Shown here: piece by piece, positions 7,576-16,113 of the stretch
Layout of the letters: each line of letters starts with the position of its first letter
Position numbering within the stretch: position 1 is the first letter of the stretch
Notes under the pieces: model-generated
Told to the model about the DNA's origin: nothing
What the model saw: the letters and a program-made list of their open reading frames with translations, nothing else
The model's database searches: none
Source: Clostridia bacterium
GTDB lineage: Bacteria > Bacillota > Clostridia > Oscillospirales > Acutalibacteraceae
Assembly: GCA_017503785.1 (NCBI GenBank)
Contig: JAFVSK010000025.1
Location: 1 to 64,000 of the forward strand
DNA: 64,000 nucleotides
Reading direction: 5' to 3'
Position numbers and translations under genes: made by a program

Positions 7576-7832
7576 CAAAGGCTCCCTCTGGGAGGGAGCT
7601 CCCGACGAAGTCGGGTGAGGGAGAGCGCGTTACAATGAAGTTAGTACAAATCTAAAGTCACGCAGGCTCCTTCCGTCTCGCTTGCGCGAGCCACCTTCCT
7701 CCCGGAGGAAGGCTTTTTGTTAGTTCCATTATAACACAAATCAGCAGAGGAAACAATAACTCTGCCGAAATTTATATGTGTCTGTAGGGGAGACCTGCGG
7801 TCTCCCGCGGGCGAACACAGTTCGCCCCTACC
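7576..7832. repeat. Cluster of three interspersed hairpin repeats
   Basis: Three GC-rich palindromic units lie in otherwise AT-rich DNA: 7576-7629 (GGCTCCCTCTGGGAGGGAGC plus CCCGACGAAGTCGGG), 7661-7718 (GGCTCCTTCCG to CCGGAGGAAGG with TTTTT), and 7783-7832 (GTAGGGG to CCCCTAC). All three resemble short intergenic repeats common in human-gut Clostridia. No gene is supported from 7464 to 8008; apart from these units and the repeats at 7842-7926 I see nothing there. Confidence 0.6.
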
Positions 7833-7841
7833 GTGTTTCGA

Positions 7842-7888
7842 AAACATCCTTATGAGAACCAGCCTAACAGCGGTGCTTTTTTCTTTTG
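7842..7888 (-). repeat. Inverted repeat, right arm
   Basis: Partner of 7004-7049 in opposite orientation; see that entry. It overlaps the start of 61-nt direct repeat copy B. Confidence 0.8.
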
Positions 7889-7926
7889 TCCGAAGGGGAT
7901 CGAAAGCCCGTTAAGAAAACGTGCCG
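7866..7926 (+). repeat. 61-nt direct repeat, copy B
   Basis: Exact copy of 6841-6901, 1025 nt downstream, including the inverted tRNA T-arm core at 7890-7904. The two copies diverge directly after GTGCCG. Confidence 0.85.
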
Positions 7927-7973
7927 CCCCTACGTAGGGACAGGCGTCCTCGACTGTCCGTTTAACTCCATGC

Positions 7974-8008
7974 AAAAAGCAGCGGAACTCAAACGAGCTC
8001 CGCTGCTT
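7974..8008 (-). terminator. Terminator of the RHH gene
   Basis: The minus-strand stem GCAGCGGA/TCCGCTGC is followed by TTTTTG, overlapping the stop codon of the gene ending at 8009. Confidence 0.75.
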
Positions 8009-8188
8009 TCATTCTTTTGCCGACTCTTCCATGTTATCTAATGCATATTTGCAGCATTGTAACACCAACAGATTAAATGAAACATTATTCTCCGCAGCTG
8101 TTTTGTTCAACTTTTCAAACAACGGCTCGGTAAACCGAATGGTGCGCGCGACATTTGCGCTTTTGAGTTCGTTATCAATTTTAAACAT
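8009..8188 (-). CDS. Small ribbon-helix-helix DNA-binding protein
   Basis: A 59-aa protein starting MFKIDNELKSANVARTIRFT. The pattern is that of an Arc/CopG-like ribbon-helix-helix repressor: a short beta strand (ARTIRFT, about residues 14-20), helix 1 (EPLFEKLNKTAAENN), the turn NVSFN and helix 2 (LLVLQCCKYALDNM). It lies divergent from the Cys-rich gene at 8296. The intergenic DNA holds a 12-bp sequence twice, the kind of direct-repeat operator such dimers bind. Autoregulation and control of 8296 are inferred. Confidence 0.7.
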   Translation of the reverse strand: MFKIDNELKSANVARTIRFTEPLFEKLNKTAAENNVSFNLLVLQCCKYALDNMEESAKE

Positions 8189-8217
8189 AATTTATCACCC
8201 ACACCCATATTATGACT

Positions 8218-8253
8218 ATTTTTGGTTGCGTTTATATAACCATTTTTGGTTGC
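8218..8253. promoter_or_regulatory. Direct-repeat operator candidate
   Basis: ATTTTTGGTTGC occurs at 8218-8229 and 8242-8253, 24 nt apart, so both copies face the same side of the helix to within a few degrees of two turns. The second copy overlaps the -35 of the promoter for the gene at 8296. Confidence 0.55.
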
Positions 8254-8278
8254 ATAACAGGTCGAGCTGTGATATACT
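8250..8278 (+). promoter_or_regulatory. Promoter of the Cys-rich small gene
   Basis: TTGCAT (8250-8255), 17-nt spacer, TATACT (8273-8278). The -35 overlaps the second operator copy. Confidence 0.6.
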
Positions 8279-8295
8279 TCTTTAGGGTGATTCTG

Positions 8296-8481
8296 ATGAA
8301 CTGTGAAAATTTTCTTTGTATTTACGAAAAAAACAACAAGTGCCTTTTAGATACGATCAATCTGGATATCCTTGGCCAATGTACCAACTGTGTTTATATA
8401 TCCGTTGAAAACGATCTTTTGGACACGTTAAAGAAAAACACACGTGCCGCACTGCAGGATGATTATGACGATACTATATGA
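8296..8481 (+). CDS. Small Cys-rich protein, possible metal binder
   Basis: A 61-aa protein beginning MNCENFLCIYEKNNKC, with five cysteines at residues 3, 8, 16, 29 and 32 (the last pair as CTNC). This suggests a zinc-ribbon-like metal site, followed by an acidic, helical C-terminus. The reading frame is open further upstream, but AGGGTGA (8284-8290) places the start at the ATG 8296. Small proteins of this look recur near mobile and accessory genes in Clostridia; the function is unknown to me. It is divergent from the RHH gene and ends in a terminator shared with trhA. Confidence 0.65.
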   Translation: MNCENFLCIYEKNNKCLLDTINLDILGQCTNCVYISVENDLLDTLKKNTRAALQDDYDDTI

Positions 8482-8523
8482 AACGATCCCGGATGGCTTT
8501 TACGCCTCCGGGATCGTTCTTAC
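8482..8523. terminator. Bidirectional terminator
   Basis: A perfect 12-bp stem, AACGATCCCGGA/TCCGGGATCGTT, lies between the convergent genes ending at 8481 and 8520. Confidence 0.8.
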
Positions 8524-9194
8524 AACACATAAAACAAAATACACAACAGCTGCAGCACGCTGCCCAAAACAACAAACAAGTGAAACAGCGCGTGCATCCA
8601 CCGCCGTTGGCGACCAAGGCCATACAGCACAGCTCCCACCGTGTAGGCAATGCCGCCGCCCAACAGCAACAGCAGCCCCGGTACGGCGATTGCTTGAATG
8701 GTCACCTTCGCCGCCAGCACCACACACCAGCCCATACCGATGTAACAGCACATGGAAAATACGGCGAACTTTTTCAGGTCGATCGCCGTTAGCGTGGTCG
8801 CCAATGCGGCCAACCCCCACACCAAGCCAAACAGTGTCCACGCCCAGCCGGGAGACACCGGCCGTATGGCACACAATAAGATCGGCGCGTAGGTTCCCGC
8901 GATGAGAAAATAGATGGTGCAGTGATCCAGCACCTGAAACACCTTTTTGGCCGTGGGGTGATGCAGTCCGTGATAAATACTGGACATGGTGTACAAGGCA
9001 ATGAGTGATGCGCCGTAGATGGCACTTGCCACCACACCGTAAGTATCCCTCTTCAGCGCCGACACCAGCACACACGCCACCAGCGCCACCACACCAATAC
9101 CGCCGCCTACAATGTGCGATACCGTGTGAAACACCTCTTCGCCGTGCGTGTAGGTTGGCAGCAACCGATCCTTGAGTTTGATTCGCGTCATCAT
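8520..9194 (-). CDS. Hemolysin III / TrhA family membrane protein
   Basis: A 224-aa polytopic membrane protein of the YqfA/hemolysin III (TrhA) family, part of the wider PAQR/CREST superfamily. It shows about seven hydrophobic segments. Family histidines and polar residues are present in EEVFHTVSHIVGGG near the N-terminus, SSIYHGLHH and QVLDHCTIYFLIAGTYAP in the middle, and ALFHLFVVLGS near the C-terminus. Hemolytic activity is historic naming; a role in membrane energetics or lipid homeostasis is more likely. GAAAGGGG lies about 8 nt before the first of two adjacent ATGs. Confidence 0.9.
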   Translation of the reverse strand: MMTRIKLKDRLLPTYTHGEEVFHTVSHIVGGGIGVVALVACVLVSALKRDTYGVVASAIYGASLIALYTMSSIYHGLHHPTAKKVFQVLDHCTIYFLIAGTYAPILLCAIRPVSPGWAWTLFGLVWGLAALATTLTAIDLKKFAVFSMCCYIGMGWCVVLAAKVTIQAIAVPGLLLLLGGGIAYTVGAVLYGLGRQRRWMHALFHLFVVLGSVLQLLCILFYVL

Positions 9195-9283
9195 CGACCG
9201 CCCCTTTCGGTGCTAGTATACCCACCGAACGGTCGGAGAGTCAATCTACACCGCAATTCCGCGCGTATCGCGGGAGTAGAGTG

Positions 9284-10384
9284 TCACTCTCGCCGATAGT
9301 TTCGTGCCGCATCGACAAACACTTGTACGATCGCCTCGCCCATTGCCGCTGCCTGCTCCCAATCCATGGCGGCAATGCTGTAGGATTCCATGGTATCGTG
9401 CACCGTTTTAGCTTCAGCCGCCAGTGTGCGAGCCTGCTCCAGCAGTTCTCCTGCCGCACGGCGATTAAACGCCTGCCGCTGACGCGTGCCGCGCAGTGCT
9501 TCCGCATCCATAAAGCGGGTGGCGTGAATACGGCGATATACCGGAAAATCGGCTTTGTGGAACGTGTTGGAGGTAGTAAAGCCCACCCCTACCGTGGGAA
9601 ACAGCAAATGCTCGGGGCCCTCCTCGGGCGCCAGCGGGCAAGGACACACGATCGTCTCGATGCCCGCCGCCTGCGCATGGCGCAACAGTTCGGCTAACAG
9701 CAATCGCGAGGCAGCGCCCTGCTCGTCTTCAATGGTGTAAATGCGCGGGCACAAGGTCTGTAACGTTTCGTACAGCGTTATAAGCCCCTCGGGAGTCACC
9801 GCACTTAAAAACCGCCGCGACACCGTCGCCCGTCCACGGTTTTCACCAAACTCCTGCGTGGCGATGCGCTGCGCCATTCGGCGCACCTTATCCACGTCAA
9901 CGAGCCCTTCACCGATGCGACGGTTTTCCCGCAGTAACGAGCTTACGGCGTGCAGATATTTGCGACAGCGCGCATGCAGCGCACGGTTTTGCTCCGTGGC
10001 ATCGACGATCTCGTTGGCCTTGCCGCGCAGCGCGGTTTCGTCCATGCACACCGAAAGCGGCACCAGCTGTTCCACGGCACCCCAATACCGCGGCTCGATC
10101 ACGTGAGGCGCGGTGGCATCAAAAATGCACAGCTTTAATTGCGGAAACCGCACGCCGTCCAGCGATGACGGATCCGACGAGCAGCAAATGGCCTCCCCCT
10201 CGATCGACAGCTCCGCCAGCCGCTCGTACACGCGCTTCATCAGTGTGGACTTTCCCGTCCCGGGTCCGCTCTTGATGAGATATGCCTGCCAACCCACATC
10301 GTACAGATCGTCCGTAAATCCCACAAACCCGTTTGGCGTGTTAGCCCCTAAGAAAAACTTCACAGGTGCGTTTATCGCCGCCAT
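9284..10384 (-). CDS. P-loop ATPase, PRK06851-like
   Basis: A 366-aa predicted ATPase resembling the clostridial/bacillary PRK06851 family, whose members are about this long and have no settled function. The Walker A motif is SGPGTGKSTLMKR, near residue 38 from the chosen start. No transmembrane segment is evident. The frame is open upstream to 10528, but GGAGGG directly before ATGACAATG gives proper spacing only to the ATG at 10384 (MAAINAPVKFF). It is a single gene with a long upstream region shared with the divergent sugar transferase. Confidence 0.7.
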   Translation of the reverse strand: MAAINAPVKFFLGANTPNGFVGFTDDLYDVGWQAYLIKSGPGTGKSTLMKRVYERLAELSIEGEAICCSSDPSSLDGVRFPQLKLCIFDATAPHVIEPRYWGAVEQLVPLSVCMDETALRGKANEIVDATEQNRALHARCRKYLHAVSSLLRENRRIGEGLVDVDKVRRMAQRIATQEFGENRGRATVSRRFLSAVTPEGLITLYETLQTLCPRIYTIEDEQGAASRLLLAELLRHAQAAGIETIVCPCPLAPEEGPEHLLFPTVGVGFTTSNTFHKADFPVYRRIHATRFMDAEALRGTRQRQAFNRRAAGELLEQARTLAAEAKTVHDTMESYSIAAMDWEQAAAMGEAIVQVFVDAARNYRRE

Positions 10385-10684
10385 TGTCATCCCTCCAATC
10401 GTAAGCCGCAAGGGCTTCTCTTTTATAGTATGACGGCCGCGACCTCGCGTGCGGTTTTCGGCAAAAAATTCCGTTTTAGGAACTTTTTTTGTTGAAAAAA
10501 CCAAAGAATTATCGCAACGCCGCTTCAAATACTAGTGATAGAACGCCGCTTTCTTTTAATATTTTTTCGACAACCTCACCCGTTCATTCCTTCCAAAATA
10601 TCAAATTTTTGTCATAAACCTGCGCTTTTTGGGACAAAAATGCGCAATTTAGCCCTGTCTGACCACCCGTTCTGTTAAAAAGAC

Positions 10685-10713
10685 TTGCTTTTTTTGCACA
10701 ACGGTGGTACAAT
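10685..10713 (+). promoter_or_regulatory. Promoter of the sugar transferase
   Basis: TTGCTT (10685-10690), 17-nt spacer, TACAAT (10708-10713), followed by a roughly 90-nt untranslated leader. The rest of 10385-10684 is AT-rich intergenic DNA in which I see no gene or strong repeat. Confidence 0.6.
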
Positions 10714-10806
10714 GCGATTGCTGCTTGCGAAGTTCTTTTGTTGAGTTGATTATTACGACGATCCGTTTTTGTTCTTTTGACAAGTTCAGGAAGGAGGAAA
10801 TCCGTT

Positions 10807-11484
10807 ATGCGTGAGGTTGTTGCCCTGTCTTCACGATCCTATCGCAGTAAGACCGACAATGCCTATTCTTCGTTCAAACGGTTTCTGGATTTCAGCATTG
10901 CTTTTATAGCACTTTTGGTGCTTTCTCCCGTTATGGCCTTGGTGGCCATTGTTGTTGCTATCGACACCAAGGGCTCACCCGTGTTTGTACAAGAGCGCAT
11001 GGGGCGCTACAGCGTTCCTTTTCGCATTTACAAGTTCCGCAGTATGAGCGTGCATGCTCCGGCCAACGTGGCCACCCACAAGCTGGAAAATGCCGATCAG
11101 TATATCTCCCGTGTGGGGCACTTTATCCGCAAAACCAGTTTGGATGAACTCCCGCAGCTCATCAATGTCCTTAAAGGCGATATGAGCTTTGTGGGTCCCC
11201 GTCCGGTGGTGCTCACCGAACGCGATCTTCTTCGCCTGCGTCGCCGTAACGGTGCCGACCGCGTGCGTCCCGGCATTACGGGCTTGGCACAGGTTTGCGG
11301 CCGCGACACCGTGACCATCCGCGAAAAAGCACGCTACGATGCACAGTACGCCAAATCGTATTCGTTAAAAGCCGACCTGTCGATCTTGTTCAAAACCGCA
11401 AAGCAGGTCGTGGTATCCGAGGGTATTGTGGAGGGCGCAAATAAAGACATTACCGCCAATCCGCAACGCAAGCGCTCGGCCTAA
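10807..11484 (+). CDS. Undecaprenyl-phosphate sugar-phosphate transferase
   Basis: A 225-aa member of the bacterial sugar transferase (polyprenyl-phosphate phosphosugar transferase) family, which starts assembly of exopolysaccharide or glycan on undecaprenyl phosphate at the membrane. It has one N-terminal membrane helix ([20 protein letters not shown]). The catalytic domain then carries [15 protein letters not shown], the hallmark [20 protein letters not shown] and GPRP, and [15 protein letters not shown] fixes the ATG at 10807 over an upstream in-frame start at 10777. It is not embedded in a glycan cluster here, so the substrate sugar cannot be told. Confidence 0.9.
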   Translation: MREVVALSSRSYRSKTDNAYSSFKRFLDFSIAFIALLVLSPVMALVAIVVAIDTKGSPVFVQERMGRYSVPFRIYKFRSMSVHAPANVATHKLENADQYISRVGHFIRKTSLDELPQLINVLKGDMSFVGPRPVVLTERDLLRLRRRNGADRVRPGITGLAQVCGRDTVTIREKARYDAQYAKSYSLKADLSILFKTAKQVVVSEGIVEGANKDITANPQRKRSA

Positions 11485-11500
11485 TATACGTTTTCACTGG

Positions 11501-11530
11501 CGGGGTTCGTGTGAGCGAACCCCGTTTAGC
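11501..11530 (+). terminator. Terminator after the sugar transferase
   Basis: CGGGGTTCG/CGAACCCCG hairpin followed by TTT, between the sugar transferase and mrp. The short U-tract suggests partial read-through into mrp. Confidence 0.5.
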
Positions 11531-11551
11531 ATAGCCAAGGAGGAATTTTTT

Positions 11552-12376
11552 ATGAGTGAATGTACACACGACTGCAGCACCTGCTCGTCCAAAACGTGCG
11601 GCGAACGCGATCCGCACGCCAAGCTGAACGAGTTTAGCAGCATTAAAAAGGTGATTGCCGTGGGCAGCGGTAAGGGCGGTGTTGGTAAATCGTCCGTCAC
11701 CTGCTTGCTGGCGGTTATGATGGCTCGCCGCGGCTATAAGGTGGGCGTGCTGGACGCCGACATTACCGGTCCCTCTATCCCGCGCGCGTTCGGTATCACC
11801 CAAAAGGCGCAGGGCTCCGACATTGGCATTTTGCCTGCCGAAACCCACATGGGTATTAAGGTGATGTCCATCAACCTGCTTTTGGAAGACGAAACCAAAC
11901 CCGTGGTGTGGCGCGGTCCGGTGCTGGCCGGTGCCGTTACCCAATTCTGGACCGACGTGGTCTGGGGCGATCTGGACGTATTGTTTATTGATATGCCTCC
12001 CGGAACGGGCGACGTGCCGCTCACGGTGTACCAGTCGCTGCCGGTAGATGCCACGGTGGTGGTGTCCACACCCCAATCGCTGGTGCAAATGGTGGTTGGC
12101 AAAGCCAAAACGATGGCCGATATGCTGAACATCCCCGTAGTTGGTCTGGTGGAGAATATGAGCTATCTCACCTGCCCCGATTGCAAAAAGCGCATTTCGC
12201 TGTTTGGCGAAGAAAACGGCTTGGACGAAGCCGCCCGCCGCATGAACGTGGCACTGCTGGCCAAGCTTCCCATCGATCCCAACGTCGCCAAGCTGTGCGA
12301 CAGCGGCGACATTGAACGCGTGGTGTGCGACGAGATCGCCCCCGCCGTGGATGCCGTGGAAGCCCTGCTGAAATAA
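11552..12376 (+). CDS. mrp: Mrp/NBP35-family Fe-S carrier ATPase
   Basis: A 274-aa P-loop ATPase of the Mrp/ApbC/NBP35 family, thought to bind and transfer [4Fe-4S] clusters to apoproteins in the cytosol. The N-terminus has a Cys cluster (CTHDCSTCSSKTC) like eukaryotic NBP35. The deviant Walker A is GSGKGGVGKSS (about residue 38), followed by DADITGPSIPRAFG, and a C-terminal CPDC (about residue 209) can bridge the cluster. AGGAGG lies 8 nt before the ATG at 11552. In an anaerobe rich in Fe-S enzymes such as PFOR this is expected housekeeping. Confidence 0.9.
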   Translation: MSECTHDCSTCSSKTCGERDPHAKLNEFSSIKKVIAVGSGKGGVGKSSVTCLLAVMMARRGYKVGVLDADITGPSIPRAFGITQKAQGSDIGILPAETHMGIKVMSINLLLEDETKPVVWRGPVLAGAVTQFWTDVVWGDLDVLFIDMPPGTGDVPLTVYQSLPVDATVVVSTPQSLVQMVVGKAKTMADMLNIPVVGLVENMSYLTCPDCKKRISLFGEENGLDEAARRMNVALLAKLPIDPNVAKLCDSGDIERVVCDEIAPAVDAVEALLK

Positions 12377-12379
12377 AAA

Positions 12380-12424
12380 GAAAAACGCGGAGAAGAGTGA
12401 TAACCTCTTCTCCGCGTTTTTTGT
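12380..12424. terminator. Bidirectional terminator
   Basis: A strong AAAACGCGGAGAAGAG/CTCTTCTCCGCGTTTT hairpin between convergent mrp and the acyltransferase gene. Confidence 0.9.
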
Positions 12425-12431
12425 AACCGCA

Positions 12432-14414
12432 TCAGGCTGCCGAACGAGTTTTCACTTTCTGCATTGCTTTTTTGACACCGAAAACAGCCATTCCCAACAA
12501 AACGTGTATGGCGACCGACGTCAGCACATAGAAAATGTTCTGCGTTTCCATTTGCAAAACCTCGTTTACAAAACTACCAATGTTTTTCTTAAACAGATCG
12601 TGAATGATCAAAATATATGCCGTGCTCTGCCCTATAATACTGATAAACTTGCACACCCGTTGCGAAAGATTCTTGGAAATCCCATCGCACAATATATAGA
12701 TCAGCAAAAAGGCCGCTACAACGCCGATCACGGTTATACCGAGGTTGCCGTACCGCCGTGTTGCCATACCCATAGAACCACTATAGATCATAAAGGCCCA
12801 CAGGCACGATAACACAAAGTACAGCTGTGGCATATTGCGGCAATGCTCCAGCACGTTCCAGCGCCGCATATAGTGGGCGATGTGGTAGAACAGCAACGAG
12901 AAAAGTGCACAATCCGCGCTCCAGGGCAGCCAAACGCCGCTCTCGCCCAGCAGTACACCCAGCAAGAACAGCGCCACTACGACACCGTGCTTGAGCCACT
13001 CGTTCTTGATCTTATCCACAAAAATATACACTAATTTTGTGACAAACAGCAGTAAAATAAAGTAGACCGGTCCCACCGATGAGGCCCATGTAAAATAGTT
13101 TTTAGAAAAGCTTAACCCAACAACGCTGTCCCGCAGAACCCCCGGGATATCGTTGCCTTGATCTATCAGCAACCACAATATTACAAACGCCGCATACGGC
13201 AACAAGCCTTTGGCCGTTTTTTTCAAAGAGGTTAACAGCGGAGCTCCGCTTTTGAAGAAATATCCCGATATCATCACAAAGGCCGGCATGTGAATACTGT
13301 AGATCAGCCGCGAAAAACCGCCGTCGATCGCCTCGTGCCCTACGATCATCAGTATGATCATCAGCGACCGCATAATATCCAAGCTGTAATCGCGCTTGCC
13401 GCTTGCTTGCAATTCGGGCGCTTGCTTTCGGCGCTTCAGCAACCACACGACCCCCGCGGAAACCGGCAAAATAAACACCAGCTTCATCGCTAAAATAATC
13501 AAAAAATGCTCCGGCCAATGCCACGCTTCTCTGATCATTTTGAAATAATACGACAGGGTGTTCATTTCCACTAAATGAACGCATAAAACAATCAGCGAAT
13601 TTTTGCCGATGAACTCCAGCAACCGAGAATGCTTTATCAAGCGAGCAAGACCGATCACCAACAAGGCGGAGCACAAGCTGCACAGCGGCGTAATGAACCA
13701 ATCCTCCATTTTACAGGTGACCATGTAAAACACCTGCGCCTTACCTGTGTAGCAGCCCGCCGCAAACACCGCAGCCATTAGCAAAAAATGCCACCATTTC
13801 AATTTGTCTAAAATTTCAAAATCCTTCAAATACTTGCCGACCAACACAAAGGGGACGGCCAGCATTGCCGATTGAACGGAAAACGGAAACCAGATCACCG
13901 TTGCCAGCATGGAACCGACAGCCGCAATGGCCACGCCACAAGCAAGCTGTGCTTTCTTACTCTGAAAAATATTTAGCAAGAACTGAGCAATCAGTATGGC
14001 AAAAAACATGGCCGGTAAAAACCAGATCGCACCGACGATCTTATTGCTCATTGATATATTCCCCAGCGTCTTAAACGTGCCCGATGCAAAAAAACTGCGC
14101 ACAATATCGTTATACACAATACCGGTAATTTCTTTTGTGGTAACGATTTGATCTAACACGATCGCATTGATAACGTCGATCACCGTTACCGTAGCGCAGG
14201 TTATGAAATACGGCACCATCAGGCGCACGAATTTATCTTTTAAATACGCCCCTGTAAGCGCTTTCTTTCGTAAGGTGTATCCCGAAAGAATAAAAAAAGT
14301 GACCAAATGATAAGAGTAGACAAAACTAAATTCCGAAGCACCAAGGTGCCCCATAATTACCGAGATCATACAGATCCCTTTGGCAATATCGATCCACTGC
14401 AATCGTTCTTTCAT
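12432..14414 (-). CDS. Double acyltransferase-3 membrane protein
   Basis: A 660-aa integral membrane protein made of two acyltransferase-3 (OafA/NodX-like) domains in tandem, each about 330 aa. Half 1 (about 1-330) has IDIAKGICMISVIMGHLGA, FFILSGYTLR and KFVRLMVPYF; half 2 (about 340-660) repeats the plan with LDIMRSLMIILMIVGHEA, FVMISGYFFK and a K-rich version of the third motif. Both keep the conserved membrane histidine. Single-domain members O-acetylate surface sugars at the membrane. The ATG at 14414 has AGGGG at a good distance; an upstream TTG would lack one. It is more AT-rich than its neighbours and stands alone. Confidence 0.85.
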   Translation of the reverse strand: MKERLQWIDIAKGICMISVIMGHLGASEFSFVYSYHLVTFFILSGYTLRKKALTGAYLKDKFVRLMVPYFITCATVTVIDVINAIVLDQIVTTKEITGIVYNDIVRSFFASGTFKTLGNISMSNKIVGAIWFLPAMFFAILIAQFLLNIFQSKKAQLACGVAIAAVGSMLATVIWFPFSVQSAMLAVPFVLVGKYLKDFEILDKLKWWHFLLMAAVFAAGCYTGKAQVFYMVTCKMEDWFITPLCSLCSALLVIGLARLIKHSRLLEFIGKNSLIVLCVHLVEMNTLSYYFKMIREAWHWPEHFLIILAMKLVFILPVSAGVVWLLKRRKQAPELQASGKRDYSLDIMRSLMIILMIVGHEAIDGGFSRLIYSIHMPAFVMISGYFFKSGAPLLTSLKKTAKGLLPYAAFVILWLLIDQGNDIPGVLRDSVVGLSFSKNYFTWASSVGPVYFILLLFVTKLVYIFVDKIKNEWLKHGVVVALFLLGVLLGESGVWLPWSADCALFSLLFYHIAHYMRRWNVLEHCRNMPQLYFVLSCLWAFMIYSGSMGMATRRYGNLGITVIGVVAAFLLIYILCDGISKNLSQRVCKFISIIGQSTAYILIIHDLFKKNIGSFVNEVLQMETQNIFYVLTSVAIHVLLGMAVFGVKKAMQKVKTRSAA

Positions 14415-14496
14415 AGGCAATCCCCTTTAATTCCTCAAAACCAACAAGTGCCGTTTTCGCCAGTATATCATAAATTTCACTAAAAAACAACATAAA

Positions 14497-14533
14497 AGAG
14501 ATGGTGAATGGATCCATTCACCATCTCTTTTGC
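14497..14533 (-). terminator. Terminator of the cyclophilin operon
   Basis: AGAGATGGTGAATGG/CCATTCACCATCTCT long perfect hairpin followed on the minus strand by TTTT, directly downstream of the lipoprotein cyclophilin stop. Confidence 0.85.
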
Positions 14534-14534
14534 A

Positions 14535-15439
14535 TTACCCTTGATACGTTGTAATCTCGATGCTTTTGATGCACACTTTTACGACAGGCTTGTGATTGGA
14601 GTCGACCACCGTGTTGGCGATATCCTCCAGCACATCTAACCCTTGGAAAATTTGCCCAAACACCGTGTGCCCACCCTCGCGACGGAAAGCACCGTCGAGT
14701 CGCACGTTGCCGCCGTGCTTTTCATAGGCTGTCCACACTTCGTCGGGGATCCAGTCGTACACGTAGGGATCGGTAATAAAATCTTTATAATCCGAAATAC
14801 CGTACTTTTCCTTTAACTCCTCGGCAGACACCTGCTCCAAAGCGGAATTATACAAATCTTTAGCCGCCGCTTCGCGGTATTCGGGCGTGTAATACTCCCG
14901 CTTGCCGAAGCCTTCCGCATTCTTTTGATTGATATAGAATTGGCTGCCGTTGCTGTCCACGTCGGCGCTCGCCATCGCGAGCGAGCCGTACAGGTTGAGC
15001 AGTTTGGTATCGAACTCGTCGGCAAACGGTTCACCCGTGGCGCTCTCGCCGCCTTCACCGGTGCCGGTGGGGTCGCCGGTTTGGACAATGTCGCCCTGCT
15101 TAATGTAATGGAACGTAACGCCGTTGTAATAGCCCTTTTGCGCCAAGGCAATGAAATTGTTCACCGCCAGCGGTGCCGCTTCGGGGAACAGGCGCACGTA
15201 CAGATCGCCGCAATCGGTATGCAGCACGGCAATTTGTTCGCCCTTTTGCGGCGCCTCCATTTGAAACCCCGCCGTTTTATCGGGATATGCCGTATCGGCC
15301 GTTTCCTCGTCGGTGCGCGGAGGCGCGGTGGTGCGGTTGGGAGCGGTGCTCGTTGTTCCGGTTGCGCCGCCTGCAGCACACGCGGGCAAGCACACCAGCA
15401 GCGCCAGCACAGCCAGCGCGGCCATCAGCTTTGTTGCTT

Positions 15440-15443
<4 letters not shown>
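14535..15443 (-). CDS. Lipoprotein peptidyl-prolyl isomerase, cyclophilin type
   Basis: A 302-aa extracytoplasmic cyclophilin that would speed cis-trans proline isomerisation in exported proteins. The signal peptide is type II, with lipobox LPAC and lipid-modified Cys22, followed by a Thr/Ala-rich linker (residues 23-45). The cyclophilin domain has [39 protein letters not shown] and [18 protein letters not shown] roughly 50-aa insertion between GSQFYINQ and the C-terminal part ([12 protein letters not shown] region) is longer than in minimal cyclophilins. The start overlaps the end of the cytoplasmic paralogue by 4 nt (ATGA), so the pair is translationally coupled. Confidence 0.92.
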
Positions 15444-16036
<593 letters not shown>

Positions 16037-16048
16037 ACGGATTCTCCT

Positions 16049-16095
16049 TTGTATCGTAATGATACAATTATACGGATTTCCCCTCTCTTTGTCAA
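16049..16095 (-). promoter_or_regulatory. Cyclophilin operon promoter with palindrome
   Basis: On the minus strand a consensus TTGACA (16090-16095), 17-nt spacer and TATAAT (16067-16072). Immediately downstream is a perfect inverted repeat, TTGTATC-GTAAT-GATACAA (16049-16067), covering the transcription start. It could be an operator or a 5' mRNA hairpin. Confidence 0.8.
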
Positions 16096-16113
16096 GGCAA
16101 GCACTCCTGTGGC

